Origin: Cyrtodaria siliqua
Taxonomy: Eukaryota; Mollusca; Bivalvia; Adapedonta; Hiatellidae
Assembly: GCA_037043455.1 (NCBI GenBank)
Contig: JAWPHD010001350.1
Span: 266,810-330,809, forward strand
DNA: 64,000 nucleotides
Reading direction: 5' to 3'
Shown here: one piece after another, positions 11,931 through 24,100 of the stretch
Position numbering within the stretch: the stretch's first letter is position 1
How the letters are laid out: each line of letters begins with the position of its first letter
Notes under the pieces: generated by a model
The model's database searches: none
The model's input: the letters and a program-made list of their open reading frames with translations, nothing else
What the model was told of the DNA's origin: nothing
Position numbers and translations under genes: made by a program

Positions 11931-12460
11931 GACTTTTGACAATAGAAATTGCTCTCAGGCATGCGATAAGAACGATACTCGCATTGGTGGTAATTGCTTA
12001 TTTCACTAAATAACCGAAATATCGTATTATCTGTCAACAATTATATGGTTAATTAACACACTATATAAAGCAGATAACGCAAATAAATAAATCAAGATAC
12101 ATGTACGAATATATAATTGCGTATTTTGATACACAAATATGCTTTTCACTTTCTCGCTACATTTGATTTTAAAAGTGTTGAATTCCTCTTTAATTGCTAT
12201 TAATATATTAATACATAAATATGGTTATTCGTATTCCTTGTGAATAAACGTATGCACATAAACTAGACAGGCCACGTTTACATCGATTGACTACCCAATA
12301 CTTAAACGTTTTACATAAACAAGTTATCAGTGGTTACAAAACTAGTCATATGTTTATGTGTTTATATTTGAGTGTTGATATATTTTGGAAATGCTACTTT
12401 CGTTTTTGTTAACAATGACACTATAAGTAATGTTTTTCATAGAAAACCTATGACTTTCAA
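11931..12460. other. Upstream region of convertase exon 1; no gene seen
   Basis: AT-rich sequence without recognised repeats. The promoter of the downstream gene should lie here or before the exon at 7910, but no core element can be named with confidence. Confidence 0.35.
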
Positions 12461-12472
12461 GAGTTGTTAGTA

Positions 12473-12707
12473 ATGGCAATGCATGGCATTTTTAAACTGG
12501 CTTACGTTGTCGTTTGTGTCATTATCAATTTGGTGTTGGTTCCGAGTGTAGAGGGACATGCAATTGAATACACAAACAGATATTTTGTTAAGGTAGATGA
12601 AAATGATTGGCACATCATAAAACATGATTTAATAAAGCGGACCTTGTACAAGGTGGAACAGGTAAGCATGCTATTTCCTTGATTTTAAATTGTCAAAGCA
12701 CCTTGCA

Positions 12708-12755
<48 letters not shown>

Positions 12756-13573
12756 CTTGATTTTAAATTGTCAAACCGTATTGTGTATCGTCGTATCTCT
12801 CTTTCTCTCTCTCTCTCTCCAAATATATTTGTAAGGATGATTATTTATGCAGTTAAAGATATATAAAGAAATGAAATTCACCGTATTGTATACTATACTT
12901 TCATTAGTCATACACACAACTATTAACATTGCAGATATTTCCGTCTCACTATCTTGTTGAGTGCCGAGGATGGCCACCCAAACAGATCGACAAGGATCAG
13001 TTACAGGAAATTCAAACGGCTTTCAATGGAAAGGTATGAAACATATTTGAAAACAATAAAACTATAACCGTAGTGTAAAAGACAAATGTTGGGATATCGT
13101 ACAACCTTAATAGATAAAGCCAACAATTCGCTATTGAAAAGCATTTTAATTATTATTCCTTACTGCATTTATTAGATCCATGACATTTAACAGAGCAGAA
13201 TAGGACCGACACATTTATGACACGTATATACCTAGCTTAATATGACTGAACTATTGTTTAAGGCGGTGTAAACCAATGTATAGATATGAACGTTGTTTAT
13301 CATAGTATTTACTACTTCCTTTTGATTCTTTAAAATATGTTTTTTCTCATGTCTATGTATTTCTTATGTTTATTTTTTCAGTAGGTGGGTGTTAAATTAC
13401 TTATGTGAGAAGTCATTTATGGTAACAATATTAATTATTTGACCAACAAACCGTTTCTATTATGACAGATTCAATTCATTGAGCAAGTACTTATACACAT
13501 TGGCAACCTGAGAATCGACCCTGAGCCTGTAGAAGCTGTATCGTACCGTGACGAAAGCGCCGTTCGTGGACAT
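12473..13573 (+). CDS. Convertase exons 1-3: signal peptide and prodomain
   Basis: Residues 1-131. A hydrophobic segment at about residues 8-25 ends at a plausible signal peptidase site before 'HAIEYTN'. The following 'FVKVDENDW' is the usual first strand of a convertase prodomain. Exon 3 ends 'AVRGH' and the catalytic domain starts shortly after in exon 4. Active convertases carry a multibasic Arg-X-Lys/Arg-Arg site at this junction; none is seen between residue 60 and 150 except a lone Lys-Arg in 'LIKRTL'. Autocatalytic release of the prodomain in the normal way therefore looks impossible. Confidence 0.8.
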
Positions 13574-15112
13574 GTATGTTTAAAGCAAATTATAAAAAAT
13601 AAATGACAACAAAAGATTTACAAAATTATCATTCCTTATATAACTACCAATATTGGTTGACGAAACGTTAAAGTTAAAATAAGTATAAAAAACACGAACT
13701 TATTTGTTAATTATAACAATATCAATATCAATATATATATAGATATATATATATAAATAAAGTCTCTATTTACATATATTTAAATAACAAAATCTTTCTT
13801 TTTCTGCAATAGCTTTCGACATAGCGGTCTTCATCAGCGGCGTTTACTTGTTGTATATACACGCCAACGGAAATGATGTCATGGCGTTGACTCGGGAGTT
13901 TTGACATTGACGTCGCTGTGTCGCGGGTACGGCGGGTACGTTGTGTTTGGCCGTTGGGGTCCTAATCTTTCGTATTCAGTCCATACGGCCGTTACGTGCG
14001 GAGTTTCTTCTTCCACAGACATTCTATGGTCCGCCTGTAGATCGTATCTCCATTCAAAGTATCCAGGCCAACGATCAAGAAATGCTCATTCGAATGGCCA
14101 TCACTAACAAAATGCGCTGCGTCCGGGTCGTCATATTTGGTTCCCATGCGCGACACGGTTAACAGATGACGCTGGTAAAGAGTGACGCCTTTCTCTCCCA
14201 CATATATGAACACATCGCATTTCTTACAGAAGATGACATATACAACGTTTGTGAACTTGCAGTTGATGCTGTTCATTATACGAAATACAACGTTCCCGCC
14301 GTATCCGCGACACAGCGACGTCAACTTCAAACTCCCGCGTCAACGTAATGACGTCATTTCCGTTTCCGTGTGTATACAACAAATAAACACCGCTGATGAA
14401 GACCGCTAGGTCGAAAGCTATGGTAAAAAAAGAAAGATTTTGTTATTTAAATATATGTAGAGACTTTATTTATATATATATTTATATATCTATATTGTTA
14501 CGAATTTTTATTACCTTATATTGACTCACATGCTTTAAATACAAATGTATATAGTTTAATTTCATAGTTTAAATTTATCACATACTGATAGAAGCACATA
14601 GTTTGATTCATTTAATCCCTTGTGGAGGCTGTAAAGCATATATTGTAGTGTAGGTATATAATGTAGGTTGTTTGGATTGTCCTGCAAGATGAGCTCTCGG
14701 TGATGATGGGTGTTGATTTTGCAAGCGGATGTCAGTTGGTGTATTGGCTGATGTAGTGCGACCTACTTGCTGGCTGTTCCCACAGCAAGTTTGATGTCAT
14801 CTGGTGTGTTGGCTTGTTTACTTAAGCTGACTGATGTTGTGGGTGGTGAGCCTAATTGCGGGCTGTCCATGCAGCAGCTCATGTCACTTAAATACATATG
14901 TTTGTATAGGGATGGTGAGTGTGCGACCTACATTGCTGGCTGTTGAAAGCGGCCATTTAGTTTGTTGGCTGACCCAACAGCTCGCTGGCTGGATGGCATA
15001 GCTTGCTCATCTGAATGGCTTATGAAGGGCTAATATTCCTCGGTTGGCATTCCTGATCAGCAGTTTTCAGTCAAAATTATTGAAGTTCATTTCTTTAGAC
15101 TGAGCATAGTTT

Positions 15113-15174
<62 letters not shown>

Positions 15175-18100
15175 GTAACTTTATGAGATTTTAGCAATTA
15201 TTCTTACTATAATGATTCGGATTATTTTACTGTAATATATTATTTGAAATAGCGCTTTATATATATTAGAAACTTTTAATAAAACTCATCAGCATTGTGA
15301 AAGACTTAGTTATATTTAGTATATCCGTATGCACCTAGAAAAGGAACAGATTACCATCTTTACATTTGTGTGGAAATAATAGTTCATTATTATTTCATGC
15401 TTATGTAAATTTCGTAAAAATATTCTATTTTGTTTTTAGATAATTAATGTTTAAAGATGTATCATAAATGAAAACTTTTAAAATATTTAATGCATATTCG
15501 GTACACTAATAGTGTATGTGACAACTTATACTAGGGCAAATAACACTAATAGTCTAGTAGAAAACAACGTTAAAAAAAATGTTTCTTTATCTAGGCACTC
15601 TTGCGATGCCAGTCCTACTACGACATGGGCGTTGAACATGTCTGGGCACGGGGATACACGGGAAAGGGCGTGGTCATAGCAGTTACGGACGTTGGTGTTG
15701 ACGACGATATTCCAGATTTGGCCCCAAATATTGTGAGTATATAATATATCGACCATTTCTTTTTTATTTTCCAGTATTTGTAACAATTATATTTCAACAG
15801 ATATATTCATTTTTGGATCTGACATGGTGGCTTGTATCTTGTTTGAATGTATGCAGGAACTCATACAAGTAGACACTTAATCAGTATTACTAATATATAC
15901 TATACCAAGTTATTCATTTAAATCCTATTCGTTTCTTTGTGCGTTAGGAAACGAAATCAATATATTTCAACAAATACTGAAAGGAGATCCTTTGGAAGTA
16001 ACAAACTCAAACAAGAGAAGAAAGTAGATGTCCCCAGCGCCGGCTTACTCAGTATTTTACTTTGAATCTATAAAGATTGGGCTTGGTGAGTCCAAATTCG
16101 TTTAAATTAGAATGCCTCCGTTTCTGAAAATAGGCAAAGCCTTAAAATATATTATTTTCAGAAATAAGAAAGCTATATAAGTATTGAAGTTTGTTTAAAT
16201 AAAGTCCCTTGGGTAAAATAAACAGCAACCCGGGGACACACAGTTTGCAAATAGAGATATCGAATGTTTACATACTTATATATATATGAGAACACCTAAC
16301 TCTTTGAAACAAAAAGGCAAATAGCTCTCATATATTGCATGTAGCCTAAGCTTATGTTCCTGTATCTAGTTCGTTCATAAATATAGATATAAAAATCGAA
16401 CACGAAAAGCAGCATTTAAGGACGACAGTTAACCACAAACACACACAGAAACAAAGAACAAATTTAAAGATGAATAAAAGGCCAAATTAGACATCACAAA
16501 CCCCACAGCGGCCTTTCTTCCACAGACCGTTCCAAGGCGGTAGCCCTATTTTTAACCCTTTTTTTATTTATGATGTCATATCTTGCAATTTATTCATCTT
16601 TATAGTTGTTGGTTGTTTCTGTGTGTGTTCGTGGTTGACTGTGGTTCTTGAATCTACATTTCCTGTTCGACTTTATCTACTTTTGAATGTTGCCATAAAC
16701 ATTTATACCATATTATATTTTATAACTAACAGGAAAAGGAAATGTCTTACAACTTTGTTGACAACCACAATCGTGACGTGGCACCAGACACCGACCCATC
16801 TTATTCTGAAATCACTATTACTGAGTAAGTGCGTATTTGTTTCTAAGAAACTAACCCGCCAAATAACGGCAAAACCGTCTATCCAGGTGTTCAGGTCATA
16901 TAATAATGAATATGTGCCAATGAAAAATATAGGATTTTCACGGTTCTTAAAATTTACCTGATTGAATATGCGCAAAGTTAATTATGATTTTGGTAACTCT
17001 TAATTCGATGCTCCGGTTTAGGGATTTGGTCTGGCTGGCTAAAAACGTTCAAATGGTGTCTATAGAGTTTGGATTCTCAATATATATATACACCTCGTCG
17101 TCAGTATGTTTATAAACGGTGTACATATGTTGTATAATTGTCTGTTCTTGTCGGAATAGATACTTTAAGAGCAGGGCGTATTAATGCTAAATAAACATAT
17201 AATCTAACATTTTGTAATCAGGTCGTGATCACTTGTAGATAGAACAGTACGAATTCAATAATAAATATATTATAATAATCGACTTTTGGGAAAAGCTATC
17301 CCAAACCCATACCTTACAGGAACATCTGATAACCAGTTTACACTTTCGACGATTCTTATTGCTATAATTTAATTTTCAAAAAAGGTCAACAAAGTCACCA
17401 CTCGAAACTTAATCATTTTATATATGACAGGTAAATTATTAAGAACTCTTACCGTCATATGTTAAACACTTTAGCCATGGAAACAGGTGTAGTGGTCTTA
17501 TAGCAGCAGTAAAAGACAACGATCTCTGTGGCGCTGGAATTGCATTCAAAGCCAAAATAGCAGGTATTTATCAAAACGGTCGAGAAATAACAACAATCCT
17601 GGGTAGAACTAGTACTAAGCGATGTGGATTAATTATCTTGCTCAAGGATAAATAACATGGCCACGGCGAGTATCGGACCCACGACCTCTCGATCTCAAGT
17701 CCGACGCTCTATCACTGTACTATGTACTCCACTGCGCTTTCCATAGTTGATAATAGTCTGACATAATAGTAAATAGTGTTGTTTGCCATTGTAATGATAA
17801 TAAAACAGCAACATTGTGATGAACGAAGTTTTTTTTTCTAAAGAAATCCGCAAAATTTGACGTCATGAACGTAAACATTTAGCGACGTCACGTGTTGATA
17901 ATGAAATAAACGCACGTTACGGGGAAATTGCATAAAAAAGAAACAGTCTTTAAAGAATGTGAGTCCATGTCCCTTGTCAAGAATCCAAATAACTAATAAT
18001 GGTGTGTTAGTGTTAGTTCTATGAAAACATGTTAGTGTTAGTTCGATGAGAATATGTTAATTGTCACAAAAAATGTCCGATTACAAAGCATTTTATTAAT

Positions 18101-21100
18101 GACACAAGTAAGAGTTAAATTGTATTATAGTACAGTAAATTTCGATAATATAATTCTTAGGCAATGTCATTTGCTTTATATAATGTCGTTTAAAACATGC
18201 TATATTTATTATAATACATTTCTTGGCTTTACAGCGATTAAGCTATTTAAAGTTGCGGAAATGACATGGACACTGACTTATTCTGATGACATGCTAGTAA
18301 AAGGTCTGAGCCACCGTTTACAAGACATCCACATCTTCTCCAATAGTTGGATGTATACAGTTCCTTTTCAAGGATTGTTTAGGGCGGCACACGAAGCGCT
18401 TAAAAGAGGAACAGAAGTGGTAAGTGTAGGTGAATTGTAGATTGTAAAACGATTTTGTTAGTTGTTGAGTATTTTAAACGTTGTTGATACTAGTCTGTCG
18501 ACACTTCGATTAATCATTGCATGTGTTGGTTTTGAAACCTGAATTATGTATACTACCGAGCAATAAGCAGTCATTTATTTGCATTTAACTTATACATGTT
18601 ATACTTGAGAGAACTGACATGAATATCGTTTCACGGATCGTTAGAATTTCCAGATATTCAGGCAGATGTAGTTTCAGCCTTAAATGAAACCTCTCGATAT
18701 ATAGATGCCATAGTAAACATTGGCCAACTTTTCTACTTAACAATGCTGACCTTCTGACGCTGTCGATTTTCTCGATTTTCTCGATTTACATCTGTCTATT
18801 GAAAATGGAGAAATAATGATCAAAATCCGTGCCAATAGAGATAATTTTATTTTTGATATTGTTAATTATCCCATAATAGATTGGGACGCCCAGAGCAACT
18901 TTTTTTGAGGTCTATGTGTCTCAACGTATTAGTAGTTCTAGAGCATGTGTTCGAGTGGAGTTCTTTAAGATATGAAATCTTTGCATATATCTTAACCTAC
19001 TCCATCAGGTCCTCCGCTACCACACCCTTCGAAATCCTATGCAACTTTTATTATTTTAACCCTGTGATTTAAGAACTCTTCTGCGACAAGAAATATCACA
19101 ACGTGACTTCTATGGTGACGTGTTGTACAATCACTTTAATATAATCACTTTACTTCAACACATTACATACTTAGCGGTTGACCCAATTTAAGTTCGCCAC
19201 TATACTTACATATTTGATTGTGCGAGTACCTGACATATTGTGGAACATATGATGACGTCAACCTAAATCTTGAAATGACGGTAGCGTTTGATGTTTGTCT
19301 CCAATATTGTCTTGGCGTACCCTTGAGGGTTTATTATCTTGTTTTTCTGATTTCTGCCAAGACATTGAATACTTGCATTGTGGCTTTCTAGGTTTTTATT
19401 GTTTATATTCAAATGGACATGATCAGCTTTGTATTATTGTTATATTACCTATTAATGCTGCCTAGTTAGATAATATAGCCTGGTGTGATTTCCGTATTTA
19501 CAATGTACCGGTTTATTTTGATGACAATATGGTAAAGGTAGGTTTGGTGCACTCCAGAACCTCATTTAAACGGCGCTTTTTCCACTGATCGTTCCAAGGC
19601 AAGGCGGTAGCCCTATGGTCACTACGATTGTGCTTGTGATGCCACATGCCTCTTGCTTCTATTTAACATTGTTACAATTGCTTGCTTTAATGCCGGCTTT
19701 TGGTTGACTGTGTTCTGTGGAAGCAATATTTCATGTTCGACTTTTATACCTACTTACATTATATAAGTATAATGAATGAAAATAAGACGCTGTATGCTTG
19801 TGTGTAAACATGGTGAAGTATGAATGCACAGGGTGCGCTTTGCATCCCTTTACACGTTATAATCTTACTTCTTTTTTAAATCTAAAGATCGGTAAGGAGA
19901 GTCACAGTTACATCTTAAGTTTCCGTGCATCATATGATCTTTGGCTAAAAACATGAACAAAACAGTGCTATCATTTATTTGAGTATTTCTTTCTCTGCAG
20001 GGGCGTAATAGGAAAGGTACAATATATGTGTTTCCAGCCGGTCCGATTGCTGAAGGATTTGCCAATAGTATCTACACCATCGCTGTCAACAGTGTTGGAG
20101 TCAATGGAAGTAAACCTAGGTTTGCTGAACTGTGTGCCTGTGCACTGACGTCAACATATGGAGAGGGCAGTACTTTTAATGCGACGCAAATGGTAAACAT
20201 GTTCAGATGTAAACCCAAACGTTCATATATGCATTATTTGGTTTTTATATGACGTGTTAGACACATTTCTTTTAGTAAATGACAAGATATGTGAAAGTAT
20301 ATCCATTACATCTGATAGTTTATAGATTTGTTAAAACGGAAAAGATATTAAAAAAGCTACCAAGCCAGAAGTTTTTGAGTTCACTTTAATACATATGCAA
20401 TACTAATGGCAAGTGGTCAGATGTGATGTCAGAAAACCAGTTATAAGATATTAACACAACAGGTAGTCCACTGCAAAACCGGTTAATTTTTATTAATTAA
20501 ATAATTCAATGTATGCAAACTATCATCGTTCATTCAATTCTAAAATACGTATTTGTAGATTACAACGTCCCATAACCGGAACAAGTGTACACGTGACTTT
20601 CAAGGCACGTCTGCCTCAACGGCAATGGCTTCTGCAATCATAGGACTGGCACTGGAAGCAAAGTAAGTGACATTTTGAACCTTGCTACTGACGTTACCGT
20701 TTTAGTAACACTTGAACCAGTCCCCAGGCGAAATTATTTGGAAATTCAGAAAATAATCCAATGTGTTATGACAGATAAAAAATCACGAGAAGTCCTAGAT
20801 AAACGACGGAGTAAATGAGTCCATGGTTCTACTTTAAGTACCTACGACATTTCGAGACCACTCTACCACATCATTAGCTTATACAGTACACACTTGATAG
20901 ATAATAAATTACTTTTCTTGCATTTTATAATGCAATCGAATCTTTACAAAAGCTCCAAATGATTATTATAACATGTTGGTAGAGCGTTATCTTTCTTCTG
21001 AATAATATCTACATTAGATACTGTTAAACAGTTTACCGCCATGTTGTTGGCATAACTGTGGGTACTGTCTGAACACCACATGTCGCAGTTTGGTTTTAAT

Positions 21101-24100
21101 ACGGTTATGGAATAGATGTGATGCTGGGTTTATTAAATGCTAGCCAGAGTGATTGATGCATTAATCATATTTTTTCTGTATCTAGATAACATACTCAATA
21201 TTGTTCTTCACTCATATGGACGCTAATATTATCACCCAGAGTTCATGTTGAATAAAACCAACAGTTCGGAGACTTAAAATGCATTCCATTTTCATCTCTC
21301 AATTTCAAATGATTACATACATACTAATATGTATGATATTAGGAGAGATGACTTTAACTTTAACAGTGTTAAAGTAGCTATCCAGCCAACAACAGCAACA
21401 TTTTACAACATATGTACGCCGTTTCTAAACCTACTGACGACGAGGTATATATAACTTACATATGTTAAGAATACAAACTCTGTAGACACAATATAAACAG
21501 CTTTAACAAGTCAGACCAATCCCCAAAACTGGAGCGTCGAATTAAGAGTTACCAACTCATTATTCATTTTACGCATATCAAATCGCGGGCATTTAAAGAA
21601 CCCATAAATAAACCTTTACATTTAATCGGCACATATACATAATTATATGATCTGAACACATGGACATAGTTAAGATAAACGTTTTTTTAGTTTAATTTCT
21701 GCCGTTGTTTGGAGGGTTAGTTTCTTTAACTATCCACATTTAGATGTGTATGTATATCGTGCTACATAATACGTTATTTATACCTCCTATCTCATTCGCT
21801 TTGCTACAGTTTTAACGATGTTAACATCTTCAAATCAAGTTAATTCGAGTAATGCTCTACAGCAAATGTGTCGTTATCACAAACTATGTTGATCTTTATC
21901 AACGTTATATCATGCTTACAAAACCTACAGAATAAGTACAACACCATTCTAGAAACATTTCCGCGACTAGGAATATCACAGCATTTATTGTATTGAGATG
22001 TCATTTATACTTCTGAAGTAAATCGCGGCTGGCGAATTTTCTGACCACTTTATAAAATTAATCAGGAAAATCGTCAGAAAAATATATTATCGATTTATAT
22101 TGCAACGCGCTTCGTATTTAGTTTTAACTCCCCCACAGTCAGTCACTACACTTATTGTGCGATGATTGGACAACTTCATGGGTTTCTAAGACTGCACGCT
22201 TTGAAACCCTTTAAAAGGAATTTAGGTGAATGAACTTTCGTCCATCAGCTAGTTTAAATTTGGTTTCTTTTAGGCTGCTATTTCGGTAAACTTCTAGATA
22301 TATCATGAGGTGTTACTCTAGATGTTGACTTTATTGTTAGATTTTATTTTGATGGGATGCACTTTTATTTATTCTGTCTTGTCGATTTGGGCGATGAATG
22401 AATGAATTAATGAATGGAGTTTTACAGCCCGTCGACACATAAATAGGTCATATTGTGCGCAAAAACTGATGAAAGATGAAAAAATGAAGGATTAATTAAA
22501 AATTGATGTAAATATATAAAGATAAAACTATTACAAATAAGGGATGATATGGTTGTAATATAAACTATATATGTAAATCAACAAATGCCCGAAGACGGGT
22601 ATATAAAGAAGTAAATATATATAGATATATACAAGAACATATTATAATGATTTATATAGTCTGACTTCCTTCAAGAAATATAAAACAAGACTAAAATCTA
22701 TAGTATCAAATAACTCGGTCATAGTATTAACTTTGTAGTACCTTTGACGCATAGGATCAAAGTCTTCACATTCCAACAAGATGTGTTTGACCGTTAACGG
22801 TGCAAAGCAGGGTATACATTCTGGTAATTGCTCACCTTGTAATAAATATGAATGAGTACAACATGTATGCCCTATCCTGCACCGGGCTAGAACAACTCCC
22901 TCTCGACGAATGGATCTACTAGAAGACCGCCATTCTCCGAGTTTAATTGAATGGAGTTTATTGTTAACTGACAAATCCAAAGCGGCTTGCTTAAAGTTAC
23001 GAATATATGTGTTAATACAACTTTTAAAATCGGTATAAGGTAATTTGGCATTATATATATGTAAACCTAATGCTGCTTTAGCAGCACTATCAGCACTATC
23101 ATTACCACGTATTCCTACATAGCTTGGAAGCCAGCAGAAAATAATAACATTATCAACTATAAGAGAATTGTACTTTTCTAAAAGTTGAAGCGCAACTGGG
23201 TTATCATGTTTCATATTACCCAGTGCTTGAAGAGATGAAAGAGAATCAGAAAATATTACAAAATGGTCATCATCAGATTCCTGAATATAATTTAAGGCAA
23301 GTTCAATTGCTTTAAGTTCAGCTGAAAAGATAGAGGCATTGTCAGGCAGGCGTCTCTTTATACTGTGTTTGTGAACAACCGCTGCTGCAGCTACTTTATC
23401 TCCATCTTTAGAACCATCTATGTGTATATATGTTGAAAGTTACTGTATTTCGATTTAATTTCATTAAATTTGCTTTGAAAGACAGTAGTGTCTGTACTGG
23501 ATTTTTTACTATTACAAAGTTCGAAAATAATTGTTGGTGTTTCCAGAGTCCACGGTGGAATTTGTGGTACTTTGTACTTGGCAATCAAATTTAGGTCGAT
23601 TTCAATGTCTCTTAATTTTGGTTTAATACGAAGACCAAATGGTCCAATGGCCTTCGGTTTTCGATCAAAAAGAGGTTCATAACTAAGATTAAAAACGTTA
23701 TCGAAAGTTATGTTTGAAGGGTTAGATTTTAATTTATTTTAATTTAATGGCTTATTGAAGGGCTAATTTGTGCCGTCTATGAGACAGTGATGGTTCATTA
23801 GCTTCAACTTACAGACTTTCGGCTGGTGATATACGGAAGGCACCTAAGGCGATTCGTAATCCTTGATTATGTATAGGATCGAGCATATGCAAGTATGATT
23901 TGCGAGTCGACCCATATACTATTCAGCCGTAGTCCAGTTTGGATTTGATAAGAGATCTACAAAGTTGTAAAGGTACTTTACGATCTGCTCCCCAATTAGT
24001 GTTTAGGTCGTAATGCCTACTGAACGTTCAAGTTGGTAACGCTGTCATCACCCCTCTTGACGTTGTGGATTGTCTCGTTCATTGTCTATTTACTTTGCTG

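Larger units (their letters stand above)
13757..14480. mobile_element. Fold-back Penelope-like element in convertase intron 3
   Basis: The two ends are inverted copies of each other over about 180-200 bases: 'taaataacaaaatctttctt' at 13780 answers 'aagaaagattttgttattta' at 14430, and both continue through the hammerhead core and a 'cgacacagcgacgt' block. Between them lies a remnant of a GIY-YIG endonuclease on the minus strand. Inverted, truncated pseudo-LTR structures of this kind are characteristic of canonical (C-terminal nuclease) Penelope-like elements. Confidence 0.8.

Noticed and set aside
12464..12472. TTG upstream start for convertase exon 1
   Set aside because: An ATG follows nine bases later and gives a normal signal peptide; TTG starts are not expected in animals.
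22455..22490. 'ctgatgaaagatgaaaa' as a hammerhead core
   Set aside because: No stem II can form between CTGATGA and GAAA.
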